64,000 nucleotides of DNA from a beta proteobacterium CB (GTDB taxonomy: Bacteria; Pseudomonadota; Gammaproteobacteria; Burkholderiales; Burkholderiaceae). The position numbers and the translations under genes are program-made. Shown piece after piece: positions 50,910 through 61,425 of the stretch. Each line of letters begins with the position of its first letter. Position 1 is the first letter of the stretch. The DNA is taken from contig CP004348.1 of the NCBI GenBank assembly GCA_000342265.1, positions 1,981,721 to 2,045,720 of the forward strand, in the 5' to 3' direction. The notes under the pieces were generated by a model. That model was not told the DNA's origin. It saw only the letters and a program-made list of their open reading frames with translations, and did not search any database.

Positions 50910-51776
50910 TTATTCCGCTCCGGGGTAAACCCCGTTTTTAGCCATACTGATTAAACGGGCTACTCGCTCCTCCATTGGAGGATGAGTAGAAAAAAGTTGG
51001 GCGACTCCACCAGCGGTCAAAGGATTAATAATCATCATCTGTGCCGTTTCGGGATGTCGCTCAATCGCTTGAAATGGGGTGCCTTGAGAGTAAGCATGAA
51101 TTTTTTGCAGGGCTTGCGCCAGGGCCTCCGGATCGGCACTTATTTCTGCGCCGCCTCGATCCGCCTCATATTCACGTGCACGAGAAATACTCATCTGAAT
51201 TAGGCTAGCTGCTAGCGGGGCTAAAAACATTACCAAGAGCGATGCCAGTGGATTGCCTTGTCGACCCTCTGAATTACGACCGCCAGCAAACATAGCCAAG
51301 TTGGCTAATGCAGAAATTGCACCGGCCATCGTTGCTGCCACAGTAGAAATTAAGATATCTCGGTGCTTAACGTGAGCAAGCTCATGTGCCATGACGCCGC
51401 GTAATTCGCGGCTTGAGAGGACTCTCAAAATGCCAGTGGTTGCCGCAACGGAAGCATGCTCTGGATTTCGACCTGTTGCAAACGCATTGGGAGCATCCTC
51501 CTCAATCACAAATACTTTTGGCATAGGTAACCCGGCTTTATCGGCTAGCTCCTGAACTAAGGCATACAGCTGTGGAGCGGAACGCTCGTCTACCTGCTGC
51601 GCATTAGTCATTTTTAGCACCATCGTATCTGAGAACCAGTAGCTAAAAAAGTTCATTCCGATCGCTATTAATAGCGCCATGAACATTCCCTGCTCGCCAC
51701 CCAACATGCCGCCAACCACGACAAAAAGTGCAGTGATTGCCGCCATCAAGATAGCAGTCTTCGCCAAATTAAACAT
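50910..51776 (-). CDS. htpX: Membrane zinc metalloprotease HtpX
   Basis: A 288-residue membrane protease for quality control of inner-membrane proteins. Two N-terminal transmembrane helices ([39 protein letters not shown]), the zinc site [10 protein letters not shown] and the third ligand region [10 protein letters not shown]; two further hydrophobic segments follow the HExxH helix. The start at 51776 is fixed by AGGAGGCGCGA. It overlaps fmt by 8 bp. Length and motifs match M48B peptidases. Confidence 0.93.
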   Translation of the reverse strand: MFNLAKTAILMAAITALFVVVGGMLGGEQGMFMALLIAIGMNFFSYWFSDTMVLKMTNAQQVDERSAPQLYALVQELADKAGLPMPKVFVIEEDAPNAFATGRNPEHASVAATTGILRVLSSRELRGVMAHELAHVKHRDILISTVAATMAGAISALANLAMFAGGRNSEGRQGNPLASLLVMFLAPLAASLIQMSISRAREYEADRGGAEISADPEALAQALQKIHAYSQGTPFQAIERHPETAQMMIINPLTAGGVAQLFSTHPPMEERVARLISMAKNGVYPGAE

Positions 51777-52791
51777 TCGCGCCTCCTTGCATATTTGCGA
51801 GCTTTTCAAATCTCATTAAGGAGTTTGTATTAACACCACTAGAAATACATAGGCTGGCAGCAATTCGTTTTCCACCAGGCTTTTGCATTTCTAAAATTTC
51901 GATAACACCCTCTCCACATTGCACGTACACGCCATTTCCACTAAAGCCCAAAACCTGCCCAGGAGTAGTGTCTTGATGTGTTTGCACTTTGTCAGACAAA
52001 CGAGAACTCCAAAGCTTCAGCTGTTCCCCGCCAAGACTGCTTGTGGATCCAGGAAATGGATTGAAGGCTCGAATACGTCGATCGATTTCAGCGGCGCTTA
52101 GCCGCCAATCAATTTCTGCCTCACTCTTTAATATTTTTTCTGCGTACGTAATACCTTCAGTAGCCTGCGGAGTTCTTGTAACGGTAAGGCCTTGATCTAA
52201 CTCGTTGAGAGTTTTCACCATCAACTCAGCGCCTAGGGCCGCAAGACGATCATGGAGTGATGCGCTAGTTTCTTCGGGTGTTATTTTCAAATCACCAACC
52301 AAAACAGTGTCGCCAGTATCTAAGCCTGGATCCATTTGCATGATGCTCACACCCGTAAGAGCATCACCACTCTCAATGGAACGCTGTATTGGCGCTGCAC
52401 CGCGCCACCTTGGCAGCAGAGAGGCATGAATGTTAAAGCAGCCATGCCTACCATTGCGAGCAGCAAGATCAAGAATATCTTGAGGAAGAATTAATCCATA
52501 AGCAACAACAACCATTGCATCAAAATCAATACCAGATAAATATTGATACGCCTCTTGCGCTGCCGCTCGTTTCTGCAGGTCGGCATGATTCTGCTTCAGG
52601 GATTCTGGTTGTAATACGGGAATATTTTTCTCTTGCGCAAATATTTTTACAGGGCTCGCCTGCAAGTGCATGCCGCGACCAGCACGGCGATCTGGCTGAG
52701 TGAGCGCTAAAACAATTTGATGGCCAGCCTTTTCTATTGCGCGCATTGCTTGCGCAGCAAACTCTGGGGTACCAGCAAAAACAATTCTCAT
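51769..52791 (-). CDS. fmt: Methionyl-tRNA formyltransferase
   Basis: A 340-residue enzyme transferring a formyl group from 10-formyl-tetrahydrofolate to initiator Met-tRNA. The N-terminal Rossmann-like domain starts [16 protein letters not shown]; the catalytic region is [22 protein letters not shown] with Asn-His and the downstream D in [11 protein letters not shown]; the C-terminal OB-fold follows ([27 protein letters not shown]). It sits 7 bp after def, the classical def-fmt pair that adds and removes the formyl group. Confidence 0.96.
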   Translation of the reverse strand: MRIVFAGTPEFAAQAMRAIEKAGHQIVLALTQPDRRAGRGMHLQASPVKIFAQEKNIPVLQPESLKQNHADLQKRAAAQEAYQYLSGIDFDAMVVVAYGLILPQDILDLAARNGRHGCFNIHASLLPRWRGAAPIQRSIESGDALTGVSIMQMDPGLDTGDTVLVGDLKITPEETSASLHDRLAALGAELMVKTLNELDQGLTVTRTPQATEGITYAEKILKSEAEIDWRLSAAEIDRRIRAFNPFPGSTSSLGGEQLKLWSSRLSDKVQTHQDTTPGQVLGFSGNGVYVQCGEGVIEILEMQKPGGKRIAASLCISSGVNTNSLMRFEKLANMQGGANV

Positions 52792-52798
52792 TGGGCGC

Positions 52799-53314
52799 TT
52801 AGCGCTCGCCTACTAATTCTTTTGCGCGCTTTTTCATTTTGAGAGAAATACGATTGCGCTTCAACATCGAGAGATACTCAACAAATACTTTGCCTTGTAA
52901 ATGATCCATCTCGTGTTGCAAGCAGACCGATAACAAACCATCTGCCTCTACTTCAAATTCTTTTCCATTGATGTCGAGGGCCTTTACTCGCACCACCGCT
53001 GGACGATCAACTTCATCGTAATACTCGGGTACAGAAAGACAGCCCTCACGCCAGGATTTTTTTTCTGAGCTTGCCCAAACCAACTCAGGATTAATGAAGA
53101 CCATTAACTCGTTTTGATTATCCGAGACATCAATCACAACAATTCGCTCATGAATATCTACCTGAGTTGCAGCCAAGCCAACACCAGGTGCGTCATACAT
53201 AGTCTCGGCCATATCAGCCACAATTTTTTTGATGCGCGCATCTACCTGCGCTACGGGTTTGGCAACCTTGTGTAGGCGTGGGTCTGGGTAACAAAGGACA
53301 GTTAATAAAGCCAT
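52799..53314 (-). CDS. def: Peptide deformylase
   Basis: A 171-residue metallo-enzyme removing the N-terminal formyl group of new proteins. The three conserved motifs are present: [20 protein letters not shown] (metal Cys) and [11 protein letters not shown] (HExxH). ATG 53314 is chosen since the protein then starts [18 protein letters not shown], the family's usual N-terminus. It heads the leftward def-fmt-htpX-rsmB-DUF4390-ntrY-ntrX-like run and is divergent from dprA. Confidence 0.95.
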   Translation of the reverse strand: MALLTVLCYPDPRLHKVAKPVAQVDARIKKIVADMAETMYDAPGVGLAATQVDIHERIVVIDVSDNQNELMVFINPELVWASSEKKSWREGCLSVPEYYDEVDRPAVVRVKALDINGKEFEVEADGLLSVCLQHEMDHLQGKVFVEYLSMLKRNRISLKMKKRAKELVGER

Positions 53315-53385
53315 ATGGGAATTATCCAACAGAGTAATCAGGCTGTCCTGATAGTTCTCTACAGCCCTATGTTGAAAATTGCTTT

Positions 53386-54084
53386 ATGCGCACCCAAAAA
53401 AACCCAAACATCCTCCAAATTCAACGAAATTCTCCTGACTACCCAGCTCGCCTACTGGATTTATACGATCCACCCAAGTCACTCTATATATACGGTGATA
53501 TTCGTCTACTAAACGCACCAACAATTGCCATCGTAGGCTCAAGGGTTGCGAGCCCGGAGGGAGTCAAAAATGCGCACCATTTTGCGCAAGCCTTATCTGC
53601 TGAGGGTTATCTCATTGTTTCCGGACTGGCACGGGGCATTGATGGAGCCGCCCACTTAGGCGCTCTGGGGCCAAATCGTAAGCATCCAACCCTAGCGGTA
53701 TGTGGAACAGGGCTGGATATCGTGTACCCAAGAGAACATCTTGGGTTAGCCCAAGCCATTGGTGACGCAGGCCTCCTGGTATCTGAGCTAGCCCCAGGGT
53801 CAGGGCCAAAGACATGGCACTTCCCACGCAGGAACCGCATCATTGCCGCCCTCTCCATTGGAATCCTAGTAGTTGAGGCGGCCGAGCGCTCTGGCTCGCT
53901 CATTACAGCAAGGCTAGGCTGCGAGCTCGGCAGAGAGATTTTTGCTATTCCAGGGTCGATAGATAGCCCCCTTAAAAAGGGCTGCCACCAGCTACTTCAA
54001 CAGGGGGCTAAGCTGGTTCAATCCCCAAAAGACATCCTTGAGGAGCTACCAAAATGGTCAAAAACCCGTTTTAAAGGTATTTAA
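53386..54084 (+). CDS. dprA: DprA/Smf, minimal Rossmann core
   Basis: DNA-processing protein loading RecA on incoming single strands in natural transformation. The Rossmann core is complete: IAIVGSRVASPEG, LIVSGLARGIDGAAHLGAL, TLAVCGTGLDIVYPREH, SELAPGSGPKTWHFPRRNRIIAALS, AERSGSLITARLGCELGREIFAIPGSI. The usual N-terminal SAM-like domain and the C-terminal winged-helix domain (DML1) are both missing, leaving 232 residues against 350-380 in most relatives. The def gene begins only 71 bp upstream, so no room exists for a longer N-terminus, and the frame ends in a clear terminator region. Confidence 0.85.
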   Translation: MRTQKNPNILQIQRNSPDYPARLLDLYDPPKSLYIYGDIRLLNAPTIAIVGSRVASPEGVKNAHHFAQALSAEGYLIVSGLARGIDGAAHLGALGPNRKHPTLAVCGTGLDIVYPREHLGLAQAIGDAGLLVSELAPGSGPKTWHFPRRNRIIAALSIGILVVEAAERSGSLITARLGCELGREIFAIPGSIDSPLKKGCHQLLQQGAKLVQSPKDILEELPKWSKTRFKGI

Positions 54085-54128
54085 AGTGCTTTTTTAAGGA
54101 AATCTAGGGCTTTAAACGGGGTCTGACT

Positions 54129-54152
54129 AAACCCCAAAAAAGGGGTTTTTGG
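54129..54152 (+). terminator. dprA terminator
   Basis: AAACCCC / GGGGTTT stem with an AAAAAA loop and a T run (54146-54150). A GGGGTCTGACTA word occurs on both sides (54116 and 54197). Confidence 0.7.
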
Positions 54153-54281
54153 ACTTTTGTCAATTTATCGGTTAATAATAAAAAAGGGGTATAGAGGGGT
54201 CTGACTATGATCTGGTTTAAATTGGTCACCCGTTTTCACCCATTAAAAACATCATTTCAAGCTCAAATTTAGGCAAAACGC

Positions 54282-56960
54282 GTGGCAACTAAAGCATCTA
54301 CCAAAAAAAGCAGCTCAAAGACTTCAACCGTTGATCACCCAAAGGCGCTGATCATTGCGGAGAAACCTTCCGTTGCAAATGACATTGCCAAAGCTTTAGG
54401 TGGCTTCACTAAATACGAGGATTATTTCGAGAGCGATAACTTCGTGATCTCCTCTGCTGTTGGCCATCTATTAGAAATCGCCGCCCCTGAAGAGTTTGAT
54501 GTCAAACGCGGCAAATGGTCTTTTGCAAACCTGCCTGTTGTACCCCCTTATTTTGATTTACGCCCGATCGCTAAAACTGAATCGCGGCTTAAGGTATTAC
54601 AAAAGCTGATAAAGCGTAAAGATATTAACGAACTGATTAATGCATGTGACGCGGGCCGTGAAGGTGAATTGATCTTCCGTTTAATTGCGCAACATGCGAA
54701 AGCACCTCAAGCAATCAAGCGCCTCTGGTTGCAATCAATGACGCCAGCAGCCATTCGTGATGGCTTTGCTTCTCTGCGCAGCGATAGCGATATGCAGCCT
54801 CTAGCGGATGCAGCACGCTGCCGCTCTGAGGCAGATTGGCTCGTCGGAATCAATGGCACTCGCGCCATGACAGCATTCAATAGCAAGAGTGGTGGATTCT
54901 TTCTGACGACAGTTGGTCGAGTGCAAACACCAACCTTATCAATCGTTGTAGAACGCGAAGAACTGATTCGTAAATTTATCTCTAAAGACTACTGGGAAGT
55001 GAAGGCAGAATTCATTGCTGCAGCCGGCGTATATGAAGGGCGCTGGTTTGACCCCAAGTTCAAGAAAGATGTTGCAGCTCCAGATGCTCGCGAAAATCGC
55101 CTCTGGAGTGAAGCTGCCGCCCAAAGTATTGTGGCAGCGTGCCGTGATAAAAAAGCCAGCGTCAAAGAAGAGGCTAAGCCAGCAACCCAACTAGCACCGC
55201 AGTTATTTGACTTAACCAGCCTACAACGCGAAGCAAATGCGCGCTTTGGTTTCTCTGCCAAAAATACTCTAGGCTTAGCCCAAGCTCTTTACGAGCGCCA
55301 TAAAGTGCTGACCTATCCACGTACCGATGCCAAGGCTCTGCCTGAAGATTATCTGGATACCGTAAAGCAAACCATGGAAAACTTAGCCGAGAACTCACAA
55401 GAGTATCGGCCCTTTGCTAAACAAATTTTGCAAGGCGACCCCAAGGATCCAAAAGCTAAAGCAGGATATGGCTGGATTAAACCCAATAAACGTATTTTTG
55501 ATAATTCAAAAATATCAGATCACTTTGCGATCATCCCTACCTTAGAGTCACCAAAGAGCCTTAGCGAACCAGAGCAAAAGCTGTACGACTTGGTTGTACG
55601 TCGATTCTTGGCAGTCTTTTATCCCGCAGCCGAATTCCGCGTCACCACACGCATTACGGAAGCGTCAGGTCATCACTTTAAAACTGAAGGTCGCGTACTA
55701 GTCACGCCGGGTTGGTTAACAGTCTATGGCAGATCTAATCAGGCGGATGATGAGTTAGTGGCAGTACAAGAAGGTGAAACTGTCCAAAATGAATCCATTG
55801 CAGCAGTTGCACTAAAAACCAAGCCGCCAGCTCGCTATACCGAGGCAACCTTGCTGTCGGCTATGGAAAGCGCTGGCAAGTGGGTGGATGACGATGAGAT
55901 GCGTGAAGCCATGGCCGAAAAAGGTTTGGGCACACCTGCAACACGCGCCGCCATTATTGAAGGCCTCCTTGCAGAAAAATATATGGTTCGTGAAGCGCGT
56001 GAGCTCATTCCTACCGCTAAAGCATTCCAATTAATGACGCTCTTGCGAGGCCTAGATGTTGAAGAATTAACGCGGCCAGATCTCACCGGTAGTTGGGAAA
56101 ATAAACTCTCCCTGATTGAGCGTGGTGAGATGAATCGCGACACATTCATGCAAGAAATTGCACAAATGACGCAACGCATCGTCAAGCGCGCCAAAGAATA
56201 TGACAGCGACACTATTCCAGGCGACTATGCCACGATGTCTACGCCTTGCCCACATTGCAAAGGCGCAGTGAAAGAAAACTATCGCCGCTTTGCATGTGAA
56301 AAATGTGGGTTTACGATTAGCAAAACCCCGGGTGGGCGCGCCTTTGAGTATCCAGAGGTAGAAGAGTTGCTGCGTGAAAAAACCATTGGACCGCTCCAAG
56401 GCTTCCGCAGCAAGATGGGAAGACCATTTGCTGCAATTATTAAATTAAGCGAAATTCCTGAAGATGATACTGATTATCCAAACGCAGGCTTTAAGCTTGA
56501 GTTTGATTTTGGCAACACGCAAGAAGATGAGTCCGAGGCAATTGACTTTACTGGTCGTCAAGCTTTGGGCGTTTGTCCAAAATGTTCTGGCGCCGTGTAT
56601 GAAGATGGCATGCGCTACCTGTGTGAAAACAATACTGGTCCAAATAAGTCGTGCGACTTCAAAACAGGTAAAGTCGTTTTGCAACAAGAAATTTCTGCAG
56701 AGCAAGTTCAAAAATTGCTCAGCGAGGGCAAAACAGATTTGCTAACCAACTTCAAATCGAACCGAACTGGTCGTGGCTTTAAGGCCTATCTCGCCTTGGG
56801 AGCAGATGGCAAAATTGGTTTCGAATTTGAAGCAAAGGCACCTAAAGCGGGTGCTGCTGCTAAAGCACCAGCGAAGAAACGCGCGGGTGCCAGTGCGGCC
56901 ACTAAATCTGCAGCAAAACCTAAGCGCGCCAGCAAAGCAAAGTCATCTTCAAGCACTTGA
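54282..56960 (+). CDS. topB: DNA topoisomerase III (TopB type IA)
   Basis: An 892-residue type IA topoisomerase. The TOPRIM domain begins ALIIAEKPSVANDIAKALGG (EKPSVA is the topo III hallmark, TopA has ESPxKA), with the acidic metal site DACDAGREGELIF; the active-site Tyr is in VLTYPRTDAKALPEDY. Beyond the core lie zinc-binding domains (CPHCKGAVKENYRRFACEKC and CPKCSGAVYEDGMRYLC) and a basic Ala/Lys-rich tail. It decatenates and relaxes negatively supercoiled DNA and resolves recombination intermediates. GTG start. The gene ends inside the antisense MnmC-like gene. In Burkholderiales it regularly follows dprA. Confidence 0.92.
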   Translation: MATKASTKKSSSKTSTVDHPKALIIAEKPSVANDIAKALGGFTKYEDYFESDNFVISSAVGHLLEIAAPEEFDVKRGKWSFANLPVVPPYFDLRPIAKTESRLKVLQKLIKRKDINELINACDAGREGELIFRLIAQHAKAPQAIKRLWLQSMTPAAIRDGFASLRSDSDMQPLADAARCRSEADWLVGINGTRAMTAFNSKSGGFFLTTVGRVQTPTLSIVVEREELIRKFISKDYWEVKAEFIAAAGVYEGRWFDPKFKKDVAAPDARENRLWSEAAAQSIVAACRDKKASVKEEAKPATQLAPQLFDLTSLQREANARFGFSAKNTLGLAQALYERHKVLTYPRTDAKALPEDYLDTVKQTMENLAENSQEYRPFAKQILQGDPKDPKAKAGYGWIKPNKRIFDNSKISDHFAIIPTLESPKSLSEPEQKLYDLVVRRFLAVFYPAAEFRVTTRITEASGHHFKTEGRVLVTPGWLTVYGRSNQADDELVAVQEGETVQNESIAAVALKTKPPARYTEATLLSAMESAGKWVDDDEMREAMAEKGLGTPATRAAIIEGLLAEKYMVREARELIPTAKAFQLMTLLRGLDVEELTRPDLTGSWENKLSLIERGEMNRDTFMQEIAQMTQRIVKRAKEYDSDTIPGDYATMSTPCPHCKGAVKENYRRFACEKCGFTISKTPGGRAFEYPEVEELLREKTIGPLQGFRSKMGRPFAAIIKLSEIPEDDTDYPNAGFKLEFDFGNTQEDESEAIDFTGRQALGVCPKCSGAVYEDGMRYLCENNTGPNKSCDFKTGKVVLQQEISAEQVQKLLSEGKTDLLTNFKSNRTGRGFKAYLALGADGKIGFEFEAKAPKAGAAAKAPAKKRAGASAATKSAAKPKRASKAKSSSST

Positions 56961-58021
56961 GCAGTAATTAGCTTGGCTGCTAAAGCAGACCACAGCACGC
57001 CTCTCGACCCCAGGGCTGTTGCCAAAAATATCCCTGGGCGTTGAGTCAGTGCGCCAATGATTGGTAAGCGATCGCCGGCAACACATCGCACACCTACAAA
57101 ACTTCCTCGCTTCTGGAGATGACTAACATCACCTTCTACATAGTCCAGCAAACCCCTTGCCTGCTCACGATTAAAGTCATCGCTTGAATCCCAATCTTGG
57201 AGATCGGATTCTCCCTCGTCAAAGCTAGAACCCACTATCCACTGATAATTTCCATCGGCCGATTTTTTAACTGGTAAACAATAGCCATCTCCAGATATAG
57301 CCGTGCGAGGTAGTCTTGGCGCCCATGGGCTTTTTGGGTCAATAGAAAAAATACTTAATTGACCACGCACCGGTCTCAGAGGAAGCCGCACATCAATACT
57401 TGCAGCCAACTTTTTAGTTTCTAGGGCAGCAGCAACAATGACTTTTCTAGCAGTCATGATGGGCTTGTCTTGAGAATCAATTAACTGCCAACCCAGATCG
57501 ACTTTTTCCAGTCGAGCGACTGAAGTATTCCAGCAGCAAGTGAGCCTTGGATGGGGTTTTAGGGCATCTTTTGTTGCTTCGAATAAATTTAACGATGCGC
57601 CGCGAGGAAGCCAAATTCCGTCTTGATTAATTCTGCAGGCTTGCATCGATTCTTTTGCAGAGAGTGCTTGAGCCATACCTTCGTCAAGATTAAGTGACTG
57701 CAGGTAGCTTGCGACATCATCGCGCTGAAAGACCTTATCTTTTTTGCTTGGCTGAAAGATGCCATGTTGCTTCCAGACCTTGCCCCAACGAGTTTCAGCC
57801 ATCAAAAATGCAATTCGAGTTAAGCGCAATAAACGGGGGGCGCCGCGCCCGACATGAGGGTGGGCAATGGCGTAGGCGTGACTAGAACATGCTGATGCAG
57901 GATAGGGCGCTGAGTCAATAATGCAAACTGCTTGACCGCGTTCCAGCAACTCACTGGCAATGCTAGATCCTGCAATGCCTGCCCCAATCACCACAATGTC
58001 ATGGTGTTGGGGGGAGGTCAT
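56786..58021 (-). CDS. FAD-dependent oxidoreductase (MnmC C-domain-like)
   Basis: A 411-residue DAO-type flavoprotein: dinucleotide-binding motif DIVVIGAGIAGSSIASELLERGQAVCIID near the N-terminus, YAIAHPHVGRGAPRLLRLTRIAF, LRPVRGQLSIF and RCVAGDRLPIIGAL. This combination matches the FAD domain of MnmC, which demethylates 5-carboxymethylaminomethyl-2-thiouridine in tRNA wobble positions; here it is a separate protein without the methyltransferase half. The C-terminal ~58 residues, an Ala-rich stretch, overlap the 3' end of topB by 175 bp. The start is 47 bp upstream of the pckG stop. Confidence 0.85.
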   Translation of the reverse strand: MTSPQHHDIVVIGAGIAGSSIASELLERGQAVCIIDSAPYPASACSSHAYAIAHPHVGRGAPRLLRLTRIAFLMAETRWGKVWKQHGIFQPSKKDKVFQRDDVASYLQSLNLDEGMAQALSAKESMQACRINQDGIWLPRGASLNLFEATKDALKPHPRLTCCWNTSVARLEKVDLGWQLIDSQDKPIMTARKVIVAAALETKKLAASIDVRLPLRPVRGQLSIFSIDPKSPWAPRLPRTAISGDGYCLPVKKSADGNYQWIVGSSFDEGESDLQDWDSSDDFNREQARGLLDYVEGDVSHLQKRGSFVGVRCVAGDRLPIIGALTQRPGIFLATALGSRGVLWSALAAKLITAQVLEDDFALLARLGFAADLVAALAPARFFAGALAAAPALGAFASNSKPILPSAPKAR

Positions 58022-58068
58022 TCAATAAAGATGTTTTTGAAAAGACTTCTTAAATTTCTAGGGTAGGC

Positions 58069-59916
58069 CTAGGCGTTTAAGCGCTTCTCAATTTTACTGC
58101 GGGCTTCGATTAACTCTTTAGGCAAACGCTCGCCCAAATGCTCAAATAATTCTGAATGAAGTTTGAGCTCGTTCTTCCAATCGTCAACTGCAACAGTAAT
58201 GGCTTTATCAAATTTTTCTACTGAGTAATCAAGGCCATGCCAATGCATGTCGGCATGCTCTGGGCAAATACCAAATACAGTTTCCTTGCCTTTGGCTGTG
58301 CCTTCAGCGCGACCCAAGATCCAAGAAAGTACACGCATGTTTTCGCCGAAACCAGGCCAAACAAACTTGCCGTTTTCATCTTTACGGAACCAGTTCACAC
58401 AGTAAATCTTTGGCAGCACAGCACCTTCAGTAGCAAGCTTGCTACCAATATTCAACCAATGTTGGAAGTAGTCGCTCATGTTGTAACCAGCAAATGCAAT
58501 CATTGCAAATGGATCACGGCGAACAACACCAACTTGGCCAGTAATCGCTGCAGTAGTTTCTGAACCCATTGTTGCGGCCATGTAAACGCCCTCCACCCAG
58601 TCACGCGCCTCGCTTACCAATGGCACTGTATTTGAGCGACGACCGCCAAACAAGAATGCATCAATTGCTACACCTTCAGGATCGTCCCAGTTAGGATCAA
58701 CTGCAGGGTTGTTTGTTGCAGCAACAGTGAAGCGTGAATTTGGGTGTGCTGCTTTACGACCTGCAGCGCCATCAGCAGGAGTCCAATCCTTGCCCTGCCA
58801 ATCAATGAGGTGTGCTGGAGGCGTATCAGTCAAACCTTCCCACCAAACATCACCATCATCAGTTAAACCAACGTTAGTGAAGATGACGTCTTGGTTTAAT
58901 GAATCAAGACAGTTTGGGTTGGTTTGACGGTTGGTTCCTGGGGCAACACCAAAGTAACCAGACTCAGGGTTAATTGCGAACAAGCGTGTCTTACCTGTAA
59001 CAGCATCTTTACGCGGCTTAATCCAAGCAATGTCATCGCCAACTGTAGTGACCTTCCAACCCTCAAAGCCTTTTGGAGGAATCATCATAGAGAAGTTCGT
59101 TTTTCCACAGGCTGATGGGAATGCTGCAGCAATGTGGTATTTCTTACCCTCAGGTGAAGTCACGCCCAAGATCAGCATGTGCTCTGCCAACCAACCCTGA
59201 TCGCGACCCATGTTGGATGCAATGCGCAATGCAAAACATTTTTTACCCAACAACGCGTTGCCACCGTAACCAGATCCAAAAGACCAAATCTCGCGTGTTT
59301 CAGGATAGTGAACGATGTACTTATTTTTATTATTAGGCCATGCAACGTCTTTTTCGCCGGCAGCTAAAGGCTTACCAACGGTGTGAATACATGGCACGAA
59401 TTCACCAGTAGCACCAAGCTGATCAATTACCGCTTTACCCATGCGAGTCATCAAGCGCATGTTGATGGCAACGTACGGGCTGTCAGAAAGCTCAACACCA
59501 ATATGAGCAATCGGGGAGCCAATTGGGCCCATAGAAAATGGCACTACGTACATGGTTCTACCGCGCATACAACCATCAAACAATGGTTGGAGGGTGGCAC
59601 GCATTTCACTTGGCTCTACCCAATTGTTTGTTGGGCCAGCATCTTCTTTTTTTGCTGAACAAATAAAAGTGCGATCTTCAACGCGCGCTACGTCATCAGG
59701 ATCAGACAAGGCCAAGAAAGAGTTTTTGCGTTTGGCTGGATTGAGGCGCCTGAAAACCCCTGCATTTACCAGCAACTCACAAAATTCATCATATTCGGCC
59801 TGGGAACCATCACACCAGCGAATTTTGTCTGGTTTGGTAAGCGCCGCTACTTCAGCAACCCATTGAATTAGTTTTTGATTTTTTACGTACTCTGGTGCGT
59901 TGGTATTGATAGTCAT
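58069..59916 (-). CDS. pckG: Phosphoenolpyruvate carboxykinase (GTP)
   Basis: A 615-residue gluconeogenic enzyme that converts oxaloacetate plus GTP to phosphoenolpyruvate. The kinase P-loop is [13 protein letters not shown] (residue ~285), metal-binding GDDIAWIKP, the [16 protein letters not shown] region, and the GTP-class signature at [20 protein letters not shown]. Length matches GTP-dependent PEPCK, not the ATP form. It would feed gluconeogenesis from organic acids, fitting a freshwater heterotroph. It is monocistronic, and 88 bp separate its start from the end of mnmE. Confidence 0.96.
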   Translation of the reverse strand: MTINTNAPEYVKNQKLIQWVAEVAALTKPDKIRWCDGSQAEYDEFCELLVNAGVFRRLNPAKRKNSFLALSDPDDVARVEDRTFICSAKKEDAGPTNNWVEPSEMRATLQPLFDGCMRGRTMYVVPFSMGPIGSPIAHIGVELSDSPYVAINMRLMTRMGKAVIDQLGATGEFVPCIHTVGKPLAAGEKDVAWPNNKNKYIVHYPETREIWSFGSGYGGNALLGKKCFALRIASNMGRDQGWLAEHMLILGVTSPEGKKYHIAAAFPSACGKTNFSMMIPPKGFEGWKVTTVGDDIAWIKPRKDAVTGKTRLFAINPESGYFGVAPGTNRQTNPNCLDSLNQDVIFTNVGLTDDGDVWWEGLTDTPPAHLIDWQGKDWTPADGAAGRKAAHPNSRFTVAATNNPAVDPNWDDPEGVAIDAFLFGGRRSNTVPLVSEARDWVEGVYMAATMGSETTAAITGQVGVVRRDPFAMIAFAGYNMSDYFQHWLNIGSKLATEGAVLPKIYCVNWFRKDENGKFVWPGFGENMRVLSWILGRAEGTAKGKETVFGICPEHADMHWHGLDYSVEKFDKAITVAVDDWKNELKLHSELFEHLGERLPKELIEARSKIEKRLNA

Positions 59917-60004
59917 GAGAGTCCTTGAAATGTAATATTTTTGATCGCACTATTTTAACATTTTGGGCATATTTTTAGGCTTGTACCCACCAAGAGCAAA
60001 CCCT

Positions 60005-61387
60005 TTACTTGCCAATACAAAATTGGCTAAAAATCTTGCCCAACAAATCGTCCGGGAGCAGCTTTCCAGTAATTTGTCCAAGCTGATCTTGTGCTAAACG
60101 GAGCTCTTCTGCGAATAACTCCAGAGATATGCTGCCATCTGCTGCGAATTGCTGAGATTTATCTAAATGAGTAGCCGCCCTGTCCAGACAATCTAAATGT
60201 CGTCTACGGGCGACAATAGCGCCCTCCTGGGTGCCGCCCCAACCGACCGACTCCAGAATTCTCTGTTTTAGATCTTCGATACCCTCACCTGTCTTGGCTG
60301 AAATAAGCAGAGATGAACTTTCGCCATGCTTGGCCGAGAGTTTGTCCAACAAGTCTGATTTATTCCCCACCTCTAAAACAGGGCATTTGGGCGGGAGGGC
60401 CTTCAATATTTGGGTTTTCAGCTCCAAAGCTTCGGCGCCCTCAACCGTTTCTTTGGCGCTGGGATCTTGCAAAAAAATGACCAAGTCTGCCGTACGAATG
60501 GCGTCCCACGATCTTTCAATTCCCTTTGCCTCAACCAGATCACTGGTCTCACGCAAGCCAGCGGTATCAATGATGTGCATCGGAACACCGTTGATGGTGA
60601 TGCTCTCCTTAACGCGATCTCTCGTAGTGCCTGCGATAGGAGTAACAATGGCGACCTCCTCGCCAGCCAAGCGATTCAGGAGAGAGCTTTTTCCAACATT
60701 AGGGGCGCCAGCTAAAACTAACTGAACCCCATCACGCAGAATTTTTCCCTGCTTTGCGCCTTCTCTCAATGCTTTTAACTTTTGCATCACCATGCTGAGA
60801 CGCTGACGTGCTTGGGCATTCTCCAAAAACTCAATCTCTTCTTCAGGAAAATCCAGCGTGGACTCAACCAAAATACGTAACTGGGTAATTTCCTCAATTA
60901 GGCTGTTGATATCGTTTGAGAAAGCGCCCTGCAATGAGCGTGCCGCTCCGCGAACCGCTGCCTCACTTTGCGCATCAATTAAATCTGCGATTGCTTCTGC
61001 TTGAGCTAAATCGATTTTGTTATTGAGATAGGCTCGTAAAGAAAATTCGCCTGGCTCGGCAATGACCAAGCTCTGGTCTTTTCCTAGCTCGAGACAGCGC
61101 TTCATGACCAACTCTAAAAGTTGTGGCCCACCATGGCATTGCAACTCTAAAACATCTTCGCCAGTAAAGGAGGCAGGGGCGGCAAAATAAATGGCAATGA
61201 GTTGATCAATCGATTCGCCGCGCGCATCTCGAAGTGTCAGCAAGTTAGCTTGGCGTGGTGCAAGCGCCTTATGAAATAAAGCTTCAGCCATTGGCAAAAG
61301 CTGTTGCCCACTAATGCGAATAACACCAACACCCGCCTTGCCAGGCGCAGTGGCAACCGCAATGATGGGTAGCTTTCTCGTCATCAT
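60005..61387 (-). CDS. mnmE: tRNA uridine-5-carboxymethylaminomethyl(34) synthesis GTPase MnmE
   Basis: A 460-residue GTPase acting with MnmG to add the carboxymethylaminomethyl group to wobble uridine of several tRNAs. N-terminal tetrahydrofolate-binding domain (PIIAVATAPGKAGVGVIRISG, ELQCHGGPQLLELVM), helical domain, G domain with G1 GAPNVGKSSLLN, G2 TPIAGTTRD, G3 DTAGLRE, G4 NKSD, and the terminal C-I-G-K motif with the essential Cys. It lies in the conserved rpmH-rnpA-yidD-yidC-mnmE order. Two ATG codons are present at the start; either is possible. Confidence 0.97.
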   Translation of the reverse strand: MMTRKLPIIAVATAPGKAGVGVIRISGQQLLPMAEALFHKALAPRQANLLTLRDARGESIDQLIAIYFAAPASFTGEDVLELQCHGGPQLLELVMKRCLELGKDQSLVIAEPGEFSLRAYLNNKIDLAQAEAIADLIDAQSEAAVRGAARSLQGAFSNDINSLIEEITQLRILVESTLDFPEEEIEFLENAQARQRLSMVMQKLKALREGAKQGKILRDGVQLVLAGAPNVGKSSLLNRLAGEEVAIVTPIAGTTRDRVKESITINGVPMHIIDTAGLRETSDLVEAKGIERSWDAIRTADLVIFLQDPSAKETVEGAEALELKTQILKALPPKCPVLEVGNKSDLLDKLSAKHGESSSLLISAKTGEGIEDLKQRILESVGWGGTQEGAIVARRRHLDCLDRAATHLDKSQQFAADGSISLELFAEELRLAQDQLGQITGKLLPDDLLGKIFSQFCIGK

Positions 61388-61425
61388 TGCGGGTACCCCC
61401 TGTTCATCTTTAAGCAGCTAAAAAT

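Noticed and set aside
53315..53512. Frame between def and dprA that could extend DprA
   Set aside because: It is in a different frame and overlaps the dprA start; no SAM-like domain is encoded.
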